Origin: Thiobacillus sp.
GTDB taxonomy: Bacteria; Pseudomonadota; Gammaproteobacteria; Burkholderiales; Thiobacillaceae
Assembly (NCBI GenBank): GCA_018262815.1
Contig: JADFDN010000016.1
Coordinates: forward strand, 1 to 37,406
DNA: 37,406 nucleotides
Reading direction: 5' to 3'
Shown: positions 16,479 to 25,157 of the stretch, one piece after another
Layout: each line of letters opens with the position of its first letter
Numbering within the stretch: the stretch's first letter is position 1
Made by a program: the position numbers and the translations under genes
The notes under the pieces: generated by a model
Databases searched by the model: none
What the model saw: only the letters and a program-made list of their open reading frames with translations
Told to the model about the DNA's origin: nothing

Positions 16479-17540
16479 TTGCCAACCGTTCTATGGTGGG
16501 GGCGCTTCGACCCCGGCTACTCCCGCAACCGCGTCCTGCGCAAGCTGTTCGCCGATCTCGGGTGGCAGGTCCGGGATTTCCATCCGAAATTTGCCGGGCT
16601 GGCCGACTGGGAAGCGAGGCTGCATCGAGTGCCCCGGCCCGATCTGGTCTGGGTGCCCTGCTTCAGGCAACGCGACCTGGCGGCGGCGAGCCGCTGGGCA
16701 CAGCGTCAGGGCGTTCCCCTGGTTTTTGATCCGCTCATTTCCGCCTATGACAAACAGGTCGACGAGCGCGGGAAACTGAAGGCCGGGAGTTCGCGCGCGC
16801 GCCACCTGCTTGCCTGGGAGCAAGGCCTGCTTCAGCGCGCCGACAGGGTGATTGCCGACACCCCCGCCCATGCCGATTATTTTTCCCGGGTGCTGGGCGT
16901 TCCCAGAGAAAAACTCGCGGTGGTCTACGTCGGCGCCGAGGAAGCCCTTTTCAAGCCGGCACGTCTGCCATCCGATGAGGGGGGGGACAGGCCTCTGGAG
17001 GTGCTGTTCTACGGCAGCTTCATCCCCTTGCAGGGCCCCCAGATCGTCGTCGAGGCCGCACGACTGTATCAAGGTCCGCCGGTAACATGGGTTCTCCTGG
17101 GACAGGGACCGTTGCGCAAGGAATGCGAGGACAGAGCCCGCGGGCTGGAAAATGCGAGGTTCGAAGACTGGACGCCGTATGAGCGCCTCCCGGCGCGCAT
17201 TCACCAGGCCGACATCCTGCTCGGCGTCTTCGGCACGACACCGAAGGCAGGCCGGGTCATCCCCAACAAGGTATTCCAGTCGCTGGCCTGCGGCAGGCCG
17301 GTGATCACGCGTTCGGCCAGCGCGTATCCGGAGGGCCTGGCCACGGCAGAGCAGAGCGGACTTGTCTGGGTCCCGCCGGGGGATGCCCGGTCCCTGGCAG
17401 ACCGCGTGGCGACGCTAGCAGCGAACCCCGCCCGGCTGCGTGAGCTTGGCGAGGCCGCTTCACATACCAGCCGGCAATACTTTTCGGACGCGGTAGTGCG
17501 CGATCAACTGGATGCGGCGCTGAATGGCCTGCAAACGTGA
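16479..17540 (+). CDS. GT4-type glycosyltransferase
   Basis: A 353-residue GT-B-fold glycosyltransferase. The C-terminal half shows LEVLFYGSFIPLQGPQIVVEAARL, VTWVLLGQGPL, RIHQADILLGVFGTT, and the donor-site stretch VIPNKVFQSLACGRPVITR. The start is a TTG 2 nt after the upstream stop, with a GAGGGAAG SD; no usable ATG occurs before the conserved N-terminus (VLWWGRFDPGYSRNRVLRKL). A G8 run at 16979-16986 encodes part of SDEGGDRP between the two domains and could slip. It follows the WaaE-like GT2 and precedes the O-antigen ligase, so a core or linker sugar transfer is likely; specificity unknown. Confidence 0.82.
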   Translation: MPTVLWWGRFDPGYSRNRVLRKLFADLGWQVRDFHPKFAGLADWEARLHRVPRPDLVWVPCFRQRDLAAASRWAQRQGVPLVFDPLISAYDKQVDERGKLKAGSSRARHLLAWEQGLLQRADRVIADTPAHADYFSRVLGVPREKLAVVYVGAEEALFKPARLPSDEGGDRPLEVLFYGSFIPLQGPQIVVEAARLYQGPPVTWVLLGQGPLRKECEDRARGLENARFEDWTPYERLPARIHQADILLGVFGTTPKAGRVIPNKVFQSLACGRPVITRSASAYPEGLATAEQSGLVWVPPGDARSLADRVATLAANPARLRELGEAASHTSRQYFSDAVVRDQLDAALNGLQT

Positions 17541-17627
17541 ACGCCGCCATGCGGCGCATCAGAATGACTGTCTCTTTAGGAAGAAGCGGGCTGCCAGCAG
17601 GCAGACTCGGCACAATCCAACACGCTT

Positions 17628-18878
17628 ATGACACGCTTTATTAAACCCCAGCACTTCACCTGGCTGATTTTTTCCTGCTTCCTGCTGTTTCCCTTCAAAC
17701 GGTCGGTCGAACTGCCCCTCCTGATCATGACGATCGGCGGGGGCGTGCTCTTGTACAAATACGGCAGGGCTTTTCTCCAGGAACCGGCCGTCAGGCTTTT
17801 CACGCTCCTGTTTGCCTGCATCTGGCTGCCCATGCTGCTTTCTGCCCCGGACAGCTACGACGTGAAAAAGTCTGGCAGCACGGTTCTGGTTTTCATCCGT
17901 TTCTATCTCGCCGGCCTGCTCATTATTTGGGCGATGCGCAAGCCGGGCCAGGTATCGCTGCTTTTCAAGCTGTTGGCCTGGTTGACTGCATTCTGGGTAA
18001 TCGATGCGCTGTTCCAGGCCGCGGTCGGCCAGGATTTATTCGGATACGCGCAGGCGTCCAGCCGACTCAATGGAATATTCGGTGAGGACGGGTTGAAGCT
18101 GGGCAATGCCTTGCCGGTGCTTGCGCCATTCCTCCTGCTTGCACTCCGCGCCAAACCGGCCCTGATGCTGCTGGCGGCAGTCCTGACGGGGGCGGTGGTC
18201 GTTCTTGCAGGCAGCCGGGGCGGCTGGGTGAGCTTTGGCCTTGTTTGCATATGGCTGGTCCTTTCAGAGACACGACGATGCGATGTGCCGTTCTGGAAAG
18301 TCGGTGCGGTGGTCGCGCTGACCGGACTGGCAGGGACCTATGCCGTATTCGAGACCCCTGCCGCGAAGCAGCGGCTGGATCAAACCCTGCTGCTTTTTTC
18401 CGGCGACGAAGCCAAGATCGACCAGGCGCTTTCCCTGCGCTGGACGCTCTGGAAAGACGCCTTTGCCATGATCGACGCGCATCCCGTCAACGGGGTTGGG
18501 GTCAGGGCCTTTCGCTATGCCTATCCCGAGTTTGCACAGCCTGACGACCCTTTCGTATCCATGAATGAAACGTCTGGCCGGCCGACGGGCGCATTCTATG
18601 CGCATCAGATCATCCTGGAAGTCACGAGCGAAACGGGGCTGACAGGGCTTGTAGGACTGGTCTTGTTTTATTCCTTGCTGGTGAGGCATTGGCGACTGGC
18701 AAGCCAGGAACAGAAAATCCGTTCCTTGCCGTTTGCCATGGGTACGCTCGCCTGGCTATTCCCGTTCAGCACCCATCCATCCTTTTACACGGCCCAGTGG
18801 TCAACCCTGATCTGGCTGATGGTCGCCTTGCTGTGCGCGAGCCTGCTTTCAACGCATAAAGCGGACCGCGCGTCCTGA
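17628..18878 (+). CDS. O-antigen ligase family protein (WaaL-like)
   Basis: Polytopic inner-membrane protein of 416 residues with about ten to twelve hydrophobic segments. The Wzy_C/O-antigen ligase signature is visible: VVVLAGSRGGWVSFGLVCIW, a periplasmic loop with LRWTLWKDAFAMIDAHPVNGVGVRAF, then YAHQIILEVTSETGLTGLVGL, including the conserved histidine near the last loop. It would join undecaprenyl-linked glycan to lipid A-core in the periplasm. It lies at the end of the core block and converges with the glycan cluster (21-nt gap). A Wzy polymerase is the alternative, as the families are hard to separate by sequence; the position in the core block favours ligase. Confidence 0.82.
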   Translation: MTRFIKPQHFTWLIFSCFLLFPFKRSVELPLLIMTIGGGVLLYKYGRAFLQEPAVRLFTLLFACIWLPMLLSAPDSYDVKKSGSTVLVFIRFYLAGLLIIWAMRKPGQVSLLFKLLAWLTAFWVIDALFQAAVGQDLFGYAQASSRLNGIFGEDGLKLGNALPVLAPFLLLALRAKPALMLLAAVLTGAVVVLAGSRGGWVSFGLVCIWLVLSETRRCDVPFWKVGAVVALTGLAGTYAVFETPAAKQRLDQTLLLFSGDEAKIDQALSLRWTLWKDAFAMIDAHPVNGVGVRAFRYAYPEFAQPDDPFVSMNETSGRPTGAFYAHQIILEVTSETGLTGLVGLVLFYSLLVRHWRLASQEQKIRSLPFAMGTLAWLFPFSTHPSFYTAQWSTLIWLMVALLCASLLSTHKADRAS

Positions 18879-18899
18879 TCGGCAATATATTGATGGCGC

Positions 18900-20726
18900 T
18901 CAGTTTTGGGGACTGTATTCGGGCACCCATCTGGTCAGCGCCTGTTTGACAGCCGCCTCGGTCTGGAAACGTTCAGACCCGAACCACTCATCGAGCTCTT
19001 TCGCCAACGTGTCCATCGCTACACGCGCCTTCGCGACCCGCAGCTTGGGATGCGGCGTGGGCAACGTCGACTCATCGTCGGCGAGCAATTCCTCGTAGAG
19101 TTTTTCACCCGGACGCAGGCCGCTGTATTCGATGCGGATGCGATCCTCGTCGGCCCCCGACAGCCGGATCATGAGCCTGGCCAGCTCGGCGATCTTCACC
19201 GGTTCGCCCATGTCGAGCACGAAGATCTCGCCACCCTCCCCCATCAGGCCGGCCTGAAGCACCAGTTGTGCGGCCTCGGGGATCGACATGAAGTAGCGCG
19301 TGATCTCGGGATGCGTCACCGTCACCGGCCCGCCAGCCTCGATCTGCTTCTGGAACTTGGGAATCACGCTGCCGGATGAACCGAGCACGTTGCCGAAGCG
19401 CACCGAGACGAAGCGCGTACCAGTCGGTTGCTGCATGGCCTGACAGGCCATCTCGGCCAGCCGCTTGGTCGCGCCCATGACGTTGGTCGGGTTGACCGCC
19501 TTGTCGGTGGAGATCATCACGAACTTGATCACCCCATGCGCCTGCGCGGCAGCGGCGACCACCTGGGTTCCGAGCACGTTGTTGCGTACCGCTTCCCAAG
19601 CGTTGTCGTTTTCCATCAGCGGCACGTGCTTGTAGGCGGCGGCATGGAATACCACGGCAGGCCACTGCTCCGCCATCACCCGGTTCACCCAGGCGGCGTT
19701 CTTCACGTCGCCGATCACCGGGACGATCTGCATGCCGGGAAAACGCTGCGGCAGTTCCTGCTCCATCGCATACAGCGCCAGCTCGGATTGCTCGAACAGC
19801 ACCAGCCTCTCCGGTTCGAAGCGCGCGATCTGGCGGCACAGCTCGGAGCCGATCGAGCCGCCCGCGCCGGTCACCATCACCACCTGGCCGGTCAGCAACT
19901 GGTGCAGGCCGCTGTCGTCGAGCTGCACCGGGTCGCGTCCGAGCAGATCGTCGAGTTCGATGCGGCGCAGGCTGGACACCGACACCTTGCCCGCCACCAG
20001 ATCCTCGAGCGAAGGGATCGTCAGCACGTTCAGCCCGGCTTCGGCACAGGCCTGGGTGATGCGCTTGCGCACCTCATGCGCGGCGGACGGCAATGCCAGC
20101 ACCACATCGTCCACCTCCATTTTTTTTGCCACCGCTGCGGCATCATCCAGCGGACCCAGCACGGGGATCCCCTGCACCAGCCGCCCCTGCTTGTCACGGC
20201 TGTCGTCCAGCAGGCCGACCACGTGGAATCCCGCCGGATTGCGCGCCAGTTCGCGCAGCAGGAAATCGGCCGCCGAACCAGCGCCGGCCACCAGGACCGG
20301 CTTGCTGTCCGGATGCAGCACGCTGGCGAGGCGATGCTCCTTCCAGGCGCGGTAGGCGAGGCGGCTGCCGCCCATCAGGATCACCAGCAGCAACGGATCG
20401 AGGATCAGAACCGAGCGCGGCACCACCGCGCTGACGCGGAACAGGACCAGCACCAGCGGAACCAGCAGCGCCGCCAGTCCGACGGCCAGCACGATGCGCT
20501 TGAGATCGGGCAGGCTGGCGAATCGCCAGATGCCGCGGTAAAGCCCGAAGCGCCAGAACACCACCGCCTGCAGCGGCACTACCCAGGCCAGCGTGGACAG
20601 CGCCGCCGCCTGATACTCGGGCGGCATCGTCAGGTTGAAGCGCAGCCAATACGCGGCCAGCCAGGCAAAAATCGCCACCAGAATGTCGTGCAGGATGATG
20701 GCGACGGTGCGGGAATTAAGGTTCAT
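18900..20726 (-). CDS. WbpM/CapD-type nucleoside-diphosphate sugar 4,6-dehydratase
   Basis: Membrane-anchored UDP-GlcNAc 4,6-dehydratase, 608 residues. Four hydrophobic helices (about residues 8-115), a first Rossmann-like domain (VLVAGAGSAADFLLREL), then the SDR domain with VMVTGAGGSIGSELCRQIA and the active site STDKAVNPTNVMGATKR, where methionine replaces the usual SDR tyrosine, as in WbpM. The further motif RFGNVLGSSGSVIPKF is typical. It makes UDP-4-keto-6-deoxy-GlcNAc, precursor of QuiNAc or FucNAc. It is the last gene of the cluster and starts in ATGA overlap with the WecA-like gene. An A8 run (20120-20127) encodes AKKM. Confidence 0.92.
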   Translation of the reverse strand: MNLNSRTVAIILHDILVAIFAWLAAYWLRFNLTMPPEYQAAALSTLAWVVPLQAVVFWRFGLYRGIWRFASLPDLKRIVLAVGLAALLVPLVLVLFRVSAVVPRSVLILDPLLLVILMGGSRLAYRAWKEHRLASVLHPDSKPVLVAGAGSAADFLLRELARNPAGFHVVGLLDDSRDKQGRLVQGIPVLGPLDDAAAVAKKMEVDDVVLALPSAAHEVRKRITQACAEAGLNVLTIPSLEDLVAGKVSVSSLRRIELDDLLGRDPVQLDDSGLHQLLTGQVVMVTGAGGSIGSELCRQIARFEPERLVLFEQSELALYAMEQELPQRFPGMQIVPVIGDVKNAAWVNRVMAEQWPAVVFHAAAYKHVPLMENDNAWEAVRNNVLGTQVVAAAAQAHGVIKFVMISTDKAVNPTNVMGATKRLAEMACQAMQQPTGTRFVSVRFGNVLGSSGSVIPKFQKQIEAGGPVTVTHPEITRYFMSIPEAAQLVLQAGLMGEGGEIFVLDMGEPVKIAELARLMIRLSGADEDRIRIEYSGLRPGEKLYEELLADDESTLPTPHPKLRVAKARVAMDTLAKELDEWFGSERFQTEAAVKQALTRWVPEYSPQN

Positions 20727-21673
20727 TCGGAAATTCGGTTACAACGCCAATCGATGGCCAGGAAGGTCAACAGATAAATTGCGGCCAACAGTATAAGCAA
20801 CCAGGCGGTGTATTGCGGATAAAGCAGCAGCGCGAAGGCCTGCCCGGCCACCGCCAGCATCAGCGCATAGGCCACGAGGGCAAGCTGGCGATGCGAAGCC
20901 CCCAGCAATACCACCCGCTGATAATAATGAGAACGGTGAGCCCGCCAGACTTTTTCTCCGCGCAGCGCGCGACGGATGAGCGTCACAGTGGCATCGACGA
21001 TGAACGGCGAAAACACCAGCAGCGGAAACAGCCACGGCCACACGTCCTGCTGCGCCCCCAAGATGCCGAGCGCAGCCGCCATAAATCCCAGCGGGATCGA
21101 ACCCGCATCGCCCATGAACACCCGCGCCGGCGGGAAATTGAAGCGCAGAAAGGCCAGCGCCGCTGCCGCAATCGCTGCGCAGAATGCGGCCAGCCCCGAC
21201 GCATCGTCCAGCCAGGCGGCCAGGGCCAGCGCACCGAAACCGATGGTAGCCATACCGCCCGCCAGCCCGTCCGAACCGTCCATGAAGTTATACAGATTGG
21301 TCATCCACACCACCGCCAGCGTGCCCGCCAGCAGGGCCCAGCCGGTCAGACCCAGTGCCGGCAGGCATGCAACGGCCGCAGCAAAATGTGCCAGAAAGCG
21401 CACCGCCACCGGCAGGCCACGCACATCGTCCAGCAGCGACAACGCTGCCAACGAAAATGCTGGCAGCATGACCGGCAACAGCATTCCATCAGCCAGCCAC
21501 ACACTGGCGACACCCACCCCGGCCATGATGCCCAGCCCGCCGATGCGTGGCGTCGGCGTTGCGTGCAGCGAGCGTTCGTTGGGATGGTCCATCGGCAGGC
21601 GGCCGCGTCGAAGCAGCCAGGCCAAAGTCAGCCAGCAAACGGCAAACGCAGAGATGACAGCTAGCCCGTTCAT
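20723..21673 (-). CDS. WecA/WbpL-family undecaprenyl-phosphate sugar-1-phosphate transferase
   Basis: Polytopic membrane enzyme of 316 residues (MraY/WecA superfamily) that transfers a HexNAc-1-phosphate from UDP to undecaprenyl phosphate, starting glycan synthesis. Signatures: DHPNERSLHATPTPRIGG, SLLDDVRGLP, NLYNFMDGSDGLAGG, FMGDAGSIPLGF and the cytosolic HRSHYYQR. The track start is too long; ATG 21673 overlaps the upstream SDR stop in ATGA and gives the correct N-terminus. Placed between an SDR and WbpM as in P. aeruginosa wbpV/K-wbpL-wbpM, so FucNAc- or QuiNAc-1-phosphate is the likely substrate. Confidence 0.92.
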   Translation of the reverse strand: MNGLAVISAFAVCWLTLAWLLRRGRLPMDHPNERSLHATPTPRIGGLGIMAGVGVASVWLADGMLLPVMLPAFSLAALSLLDDVRGLPVAVRFLAHFAAAVACLPALGLTGWALLAGTLAVVWMTNLYNFMDGSDGLAGGMATIGFGALALAAWLDDASGLAAFCAAIAAAALAFLRFNFPPARVFMGDAGSIPLGFMAAALGILGAQQDVWPWLFPLLVFSPFIVDATVTLIRRALRGEKVWRAHRSHYYQRVVLLGASHRQLALVAYALMLAVAGQAFALLLYPQYTAWLLILLAAIYLLTFLAIDWRCNRISE

Positions 21674-22596
21674 TTTGCCGAAGCCACTGTCGCCGCCAGG
21701 CCTGCTTTCATTGAATACGGCGGCGTCCATCCCAGGCGCGACCTGATCAGCGAACTGTCCACCCACAGCGACCCCGTCAGCCGCGCCACAGCGGCGCGTT
21801 TACCAAAAAGCGCTCCAGCGAATGCGAGCACCTTCACAGGCACTGCCAGCAGATGCGCCGGCCGGTCCAGTGCATGCGCCACTGCGCGAATTAGCTCCGG
21901 CGTCGAGACCGCCTCGCCGTCATCGAGCAAAAAGGTCTGCCCGGCTGCGGCCGGATGTTCGACGCATGCCCGGATCGCATCGACGAAATTGCCCAGATAC
22001 AGCAGGCTGCGCCGGTTGCGAATCGCCCCCAAGGGCAGCGGCCAGCCACGCGCGACTGTACGCAATAGTCGCAAGAAATTCGCCTTCACCCCTGGCCCAT
22101 ACACCAGCGGCGGACGCAGGATGACGACCTCAAGCCCAGTTTCCGCAGCTATCTCCCGCAAACCCCGCTCGGCGTCCCATTTGGAAATCGAATACGCGTC
22201 CTCGGGCGCTGGCGCATCGGTCTCGCGATACGCTTCATCGCGCCCTTCGCCGTTGACCTTGATAGTGCTGATGAAAACAAAGCGCCTCACCCCGGCCTGC
22301 GCCGCCTGACGGGCTAGATTGAGCGTAGCTTCGGTGTTGGTTGCACGATACAGCGCCAGCGGATTCTGTACATCGTCTTCCATCATATGAACCCGCGCAG
22401 CCAGATGCACGACCGCAACGCAACCTTTAAGCGCCATGCACCAGTCCGTCGTTGGCCCGATATCGCCGGTTACGACTTCATCCGACAGCCCTGCGGGCTG
22501 CCTCACTGCGGGAACGATTCCGTAGCCCCTTGCGATCAGCAACTTACACAACGCACGACCCACCATGCCGGTAGCACCCGTTACCAGTGTCTTCAT
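21670..22596 (-). CDS. NAD-dependent epimerase/dehydratase, WbpV/WbpK-like
   Basis: Extended SDR of 308 residues. Nucleotide site LVTGATGMVGRALCKLL, STIKVNG with the catalytic serine/threonine, and YSISK (tyrosine-x3-lysine). The substrate region RPPLVYGPGVKANFLRLL and the C-terminal DSSLIRSRLGWTPPYS match the group reducing or epimerising UDP-4-keto-6-deoxy-HexNAc at C4 (UDP-QuiNAc or UDP-FucNAc). The product of WbpM is the expected substrate. ATGA overlaps on both sides show tight coupling with the flanking genes. The stereochemistry cannot be read from sequence. Confidence 0.87.
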   Translation of the reverse strand: MKTLVTGATGMVGRALCKLLIARGYGIVPAVRQPAGLSDEVVTGDIGPTTDWCMALKGCVAVVHLAARVHMMEDDVQNPLALYRATNTEATLNLARQAAQAGVRRFVFISTIKVNGEGRDEAYRETDAPAPEDAYSISKWDAERGLREIAAETGLEVVILRPPLVYGPGVKANFLRLLRTVARGWPLPLGAIRNRRSLLYLGNFVDAIRACVEHPAAAGQTFLLDDGEAVSTPELIRAVAHALDRPAHLLAVPVKVLAFAGALFGKRAAVARLTGSLWVDSSLIRSRLGWTPPYSMKAGLAATVASAK

Positions 22597-23375
22597 CTAT
22601 GCAACAACTCAAGCAGCTTGGCCGGGTATTTGGTAAGGATTTTAAGCATACTGGTCTGGATGCCGTTCTCGCGGCAGGCTCGCAGCACCTCTTTGTTGAG
22701 CAGCAGCTTGCTGCGCCAGCCCGCAGTGCTAACACCGCCTGTACGCATTTTTACCAGCACCTCGGGCAGATATTGGTAGCGCAAATCACCTGTCCCGAAT
22801 GCGCGCGCCACGAACTCAAAATCACCCGCGATCCGGTAATTTTCGCGAAAGCCGCCGACCCGTTCAAATACGGCACGACGCACGAACAAGCCCGGATGCG
22901 GCGGCATCCAGCCGCGCGCGATACCGCCGGGATGAAAATGATGGGAGCGGTAGCGACGGACAACCTTGTCAGGCGTATCCGGCTTGAAAAAAACGACATC
23001 CCCGAATAGCGCATCCAATTTATGCCGGCTCATGGCGCCAGCCACCTCGGCCAATACATGATTGTGCGCGTACATGTCGTCGGCGTTAAGGAAGCACACG
23101 ATTTCGCCGCTGGCCAGCGCCAGCCCTTTGTTCATGGCATCGTAGATACCGCGGTCAGGCTCGCTGACGACGCGGGCCAGACGGGGACGGAAATGGTCGA
23201 TTACGGACATTGTGGCATCGGTCGACGCGCCATCGATGACGATGTGCTCGACATAGGGCCATGACTGCTCAACGACCGACTGCAGCGCTTCGCCGATCGT
23301 GGCGGCACTGTTGAAGCACACGGTAATGACTGTGATCTTCGGATCGCCGGAGGGACTGATAAGGCCTGTCGTCAT
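22593..23375 (-). CDS. GT2 glycosyltransferase, WcaE-like
   Basis: Family 2 GT-A glycosyltransferase of 260 residues: ITVITVCFNSAATIGEALQSVVEQSW, HIVIDGASTDAT, SEPDRGIYDAMNKGLALASGE and the DXD-containing CFLNADDMY. The ERVGGFRENYRIAGDFEF motif is typical of colanic-acid WcaE and related transferases, where the ED/DFE site supplies the base. Cytoplasmic, probably membrane-associated through a basic C-terminus. It is 7 nt after the GT8-like gene and overlaps the SDR in ATGA. Likely adds the second or third sugar of the repeat unit. Confidence 0.85.
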   Translation of the reverse strand: MTTGLISPSGDPKITVITVCFNSAATIGEALQSVVEQSWPYVEHIVIDGASTDATMSVIDHFRPRLARVVSEPDRGIYDAMNKGLALASGEIVCFLNADDMYAHNHVLAEVAGAMSRHKLDALFGDVVFFKPDTPDKVVRRYRSHHFHPGGIARGWMPPHPGLFVRRAVFERVGGFRENYRIAGDFEFVARAFGTGDLRYQYLPEVLVKMRTGGVSTAGWRSKLLLNKEVLRACRENGIQTSMLKILTKYPAKLLELLHR

Positions 23376-23382
23376 GTGCGAA

Positions 23383-24357
23383 TCAGTAGCGGATAAAACG
23401 GTGCAGCAAGTCCTTCACGGATCGCGGCACGAAGCGCTGCACCCAGCGGCGCCGCGCAACCTGGGCAACAGGCTTGAGCCCGCCAGAAAAGCCCGGCACG
23501 ACTGCCCGCACTTCAGAGAGCACCGTCTTCAGCTTGGATTCATAGACTTCATATACGGATACGGGCTCAGGACACTCCGAAGTGTAAAAAGTGGACAAGC
23601 GGTCGAAGCTACCGTTGTCCAGCAACTGGAACTGGTGGAAGTGATAAAAAATGAGCGGTGCACCCTGGACTGTTATATTCCCGACCGGGTCCTCACCGAA
23701 TGCATACTGCGCGTAATTCCACGGCGCGATGCCGGCGCCCGGATGCTGGAGAATGTGGCATGAGGGGTAACGGGCCGGCCACTCATCCAGGTATTTCTGA
23801 TCCCCCATGCGGCCTTCTTCGAGTCGGTAGTAGCACCACTCGATGCACTGCTCACGCCAGCGCGACAGGCAGGCCATGCCCTCTTCGTCGCGGCGAAAGC
23901 TCACCCATTCGACGCAGAAGCGGCCGTTGACTTCGCGGTCCTGCAGGCGTGGCGTGAAGCGGTGCTCGATGATAGCAATCGAACTGTCGCCGATCTCGTC
24001 GAACAGGGGCTGCACCGATGAATAGAACAGCAGATCCGCATCCAGATAGGTAATGAAATCGATTTTCGGATTGTTCTGCAGAACATACCACGGCAGACAG
24101 GGCGACAACGTCCAGCAGTATTCAGCGATGCCACGATCTTTCTTGGCCTCGAGCAGAGCCTCGTCTTCCAGATCAGACAGGGGAATGCAACTGATGTGCG
24201 GAAGATCGAGCTTCGTCAGAATGTCCTGCGTCTGCCGGTCCATGCACAGCACATGGACATGTGCATCCGGACAATAGCGCGCAAGGCTCTTCAACATGGC
24301 GACCCCCTTCAACAGGTAGCCGCTGTCGAACAGGGTACAGAAATAGCGTTTTGTCAT
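23383..24357 (-). CDS. GT8-like nucleotide-diphospho-sugar transferase
   Basis: A 324-residue protein with a GT-A nucleotide-sugar-binding pattern: YFCTLFDSGYLLKGVAMLKSL at the N-terminus and the metal-binding ITYLDADLLFYSSVQPLFD motif near residue 105. The region GDQKYLDEWPARYPSCHILQHPGAG matches the acceptor-site part of GT8-like transferases, and YHFHQF follows. The track start adds six residues; ATG 24357 overlaps the upstream methyltransferase stop in ATGA and is preferred. The donor is unknown. Gene neighbours place it in glycan assembly. The family call is from pattern only. Confidence 0.72.
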   Translation of the reverse strand: MTKRYFCTLFDSGYLLKGVAMLKSLARYCPDAHVHVLCMDRQTQDILTKLDLPHISCIPLSDLEDEALLEAKKDRGIAEYCWTLSPCLPWYVLQNNPKIDFITYLDADLLFYSSVQPLFDEIGDSSIAIIEHRFTPRLQDREVNGRFCVEWVSFRRDEEGMACLSRWREQCIEWCYYRLEEGRMGDQKYLDEWPARYPSCHILQHPGAGIAPWNYAQYAFGEDPVGNITVQGAPLIFYHFHQFQLLDNGSFDRLSTFYTSECPEPVSVYEVYESKLKTVLSEVRAVVPGFSGGLKPVAQVARRRWVQRFVPRSVKDLLHRFIRY

Positions 24358-25157
24358 TGGGTTGTTTTTTGGCATACATAAGTACGAGTTGCAGAGCCAA
24401 CGCCCCCGTGAACCGACTCATCCAGCGTATAGGTTCCGATCAGTTCCAGGCCGCAGGAGGCCAGCAAATCCAGAAACTGCGGCTCGTTGAAATGAATCTC
24501 CACCGTTTCCACTCCATAGGCCTGCTTGCGGTAATACTTGTTCGGCTGCCCCACCACCACCGGGGTACGGTGAAAGATGGCGTACCGACGCGCGACACGT
24601 GCCGTCTCGGCAACTGCAGCCTGGTATTCCGGAATATGCAACAGGCAGCAACCCGAGATCACCACATCGAAAGTATCGCGCCCATAGTTCATGGCCGTGG
24701 CATCTTCGACGTCAAAGCGCAACGCCGGATACTTCTGGCGCGCCAGCGCAATGAAGGCGTCCGAGTAATCACACCCAGCGTATGCCACACCCATACCGGC
24801 GATGTCGAAAACCTCGGAATAAAAGCCGCTGGAGCAGCCCACTTCAAGCACCGACATGCCACGTACGTCAGACGGCAGCGCGCGCAAGGCCCGAGTCATG
24901 ACGTCGAATACATCAACAGGCTCGCCACGCCGATAGGCCAGGAGCTGCTCATCCACCAGTTCGCGCTGTTTCCGGGGCAACTCCTCTGCCTGCCAGGCAG
25001 CGCGCAGACGGCTCGACTCTTCCTCCGCCTCCCCCGCCTTCAACTGTACGTAGTTGGATGAAACCCCGGCAGAGGGGCGCACCCAGCCCAGAATGCGCTT
25101 GAGCAGGGCCTTGAGGCGAGGAAAGCGGTTCAGAAGTGCCCGTACAGACGCGTTCAT
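24354..25157 (-). CDS. Class I SAM-dependent methyltransferase
   Basis: A 267-residue Rossmann methyltransferase. Motif I MSVLEVGCSSGFYSEVFD (about residues 100-117), GCDYSDAFIALARQKYP, the acidic DVEDATAMNY and DVVISGCCLLHI are all in order. The N-terminus is basic with a short hydrophobic stretch and a helical QAEELPRKQRELVDEQ segment. No zinc ribbon. Its ATGA overlaps with the CgeB-like gene before it and the GT8-like gene after it suggest one polycistronic unit. The substrate is probably a sugar of the glycan; small-molecule acceptors cannot be excluded. Confidence 0.75.
   Translation of the reverse strand: MNASVRALLNRFPRLKALLKRILGWVRPSAGVSSNYVQLKAGEAEEESSRLRAAWQAEELPRKQRELVDEQLLAYRRGEPVDVFDVMTRALRALPSDVRGMSVLEVGCSSGFYSEVFDIAGMGVAYAGCDYSDAFIALARQKYPALRFDVEDATAMNYGRDTFDVVISGCCLLHIPEYQAAVAETARVARRYAIFHRTPVVVGQPNKYYRKQAYGVETVEIHFNEPQFLDLLASCGLELIGTYTLDESVHGGVGSATRTYVCQKTTQ

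Noticed and set aside
19428-20777. 449-codon plus-strand ORF opposite wbpM-like gene
   Set aside because: His/Gln/Arg-rich antisense shadow; the minus-strand gene is certain.
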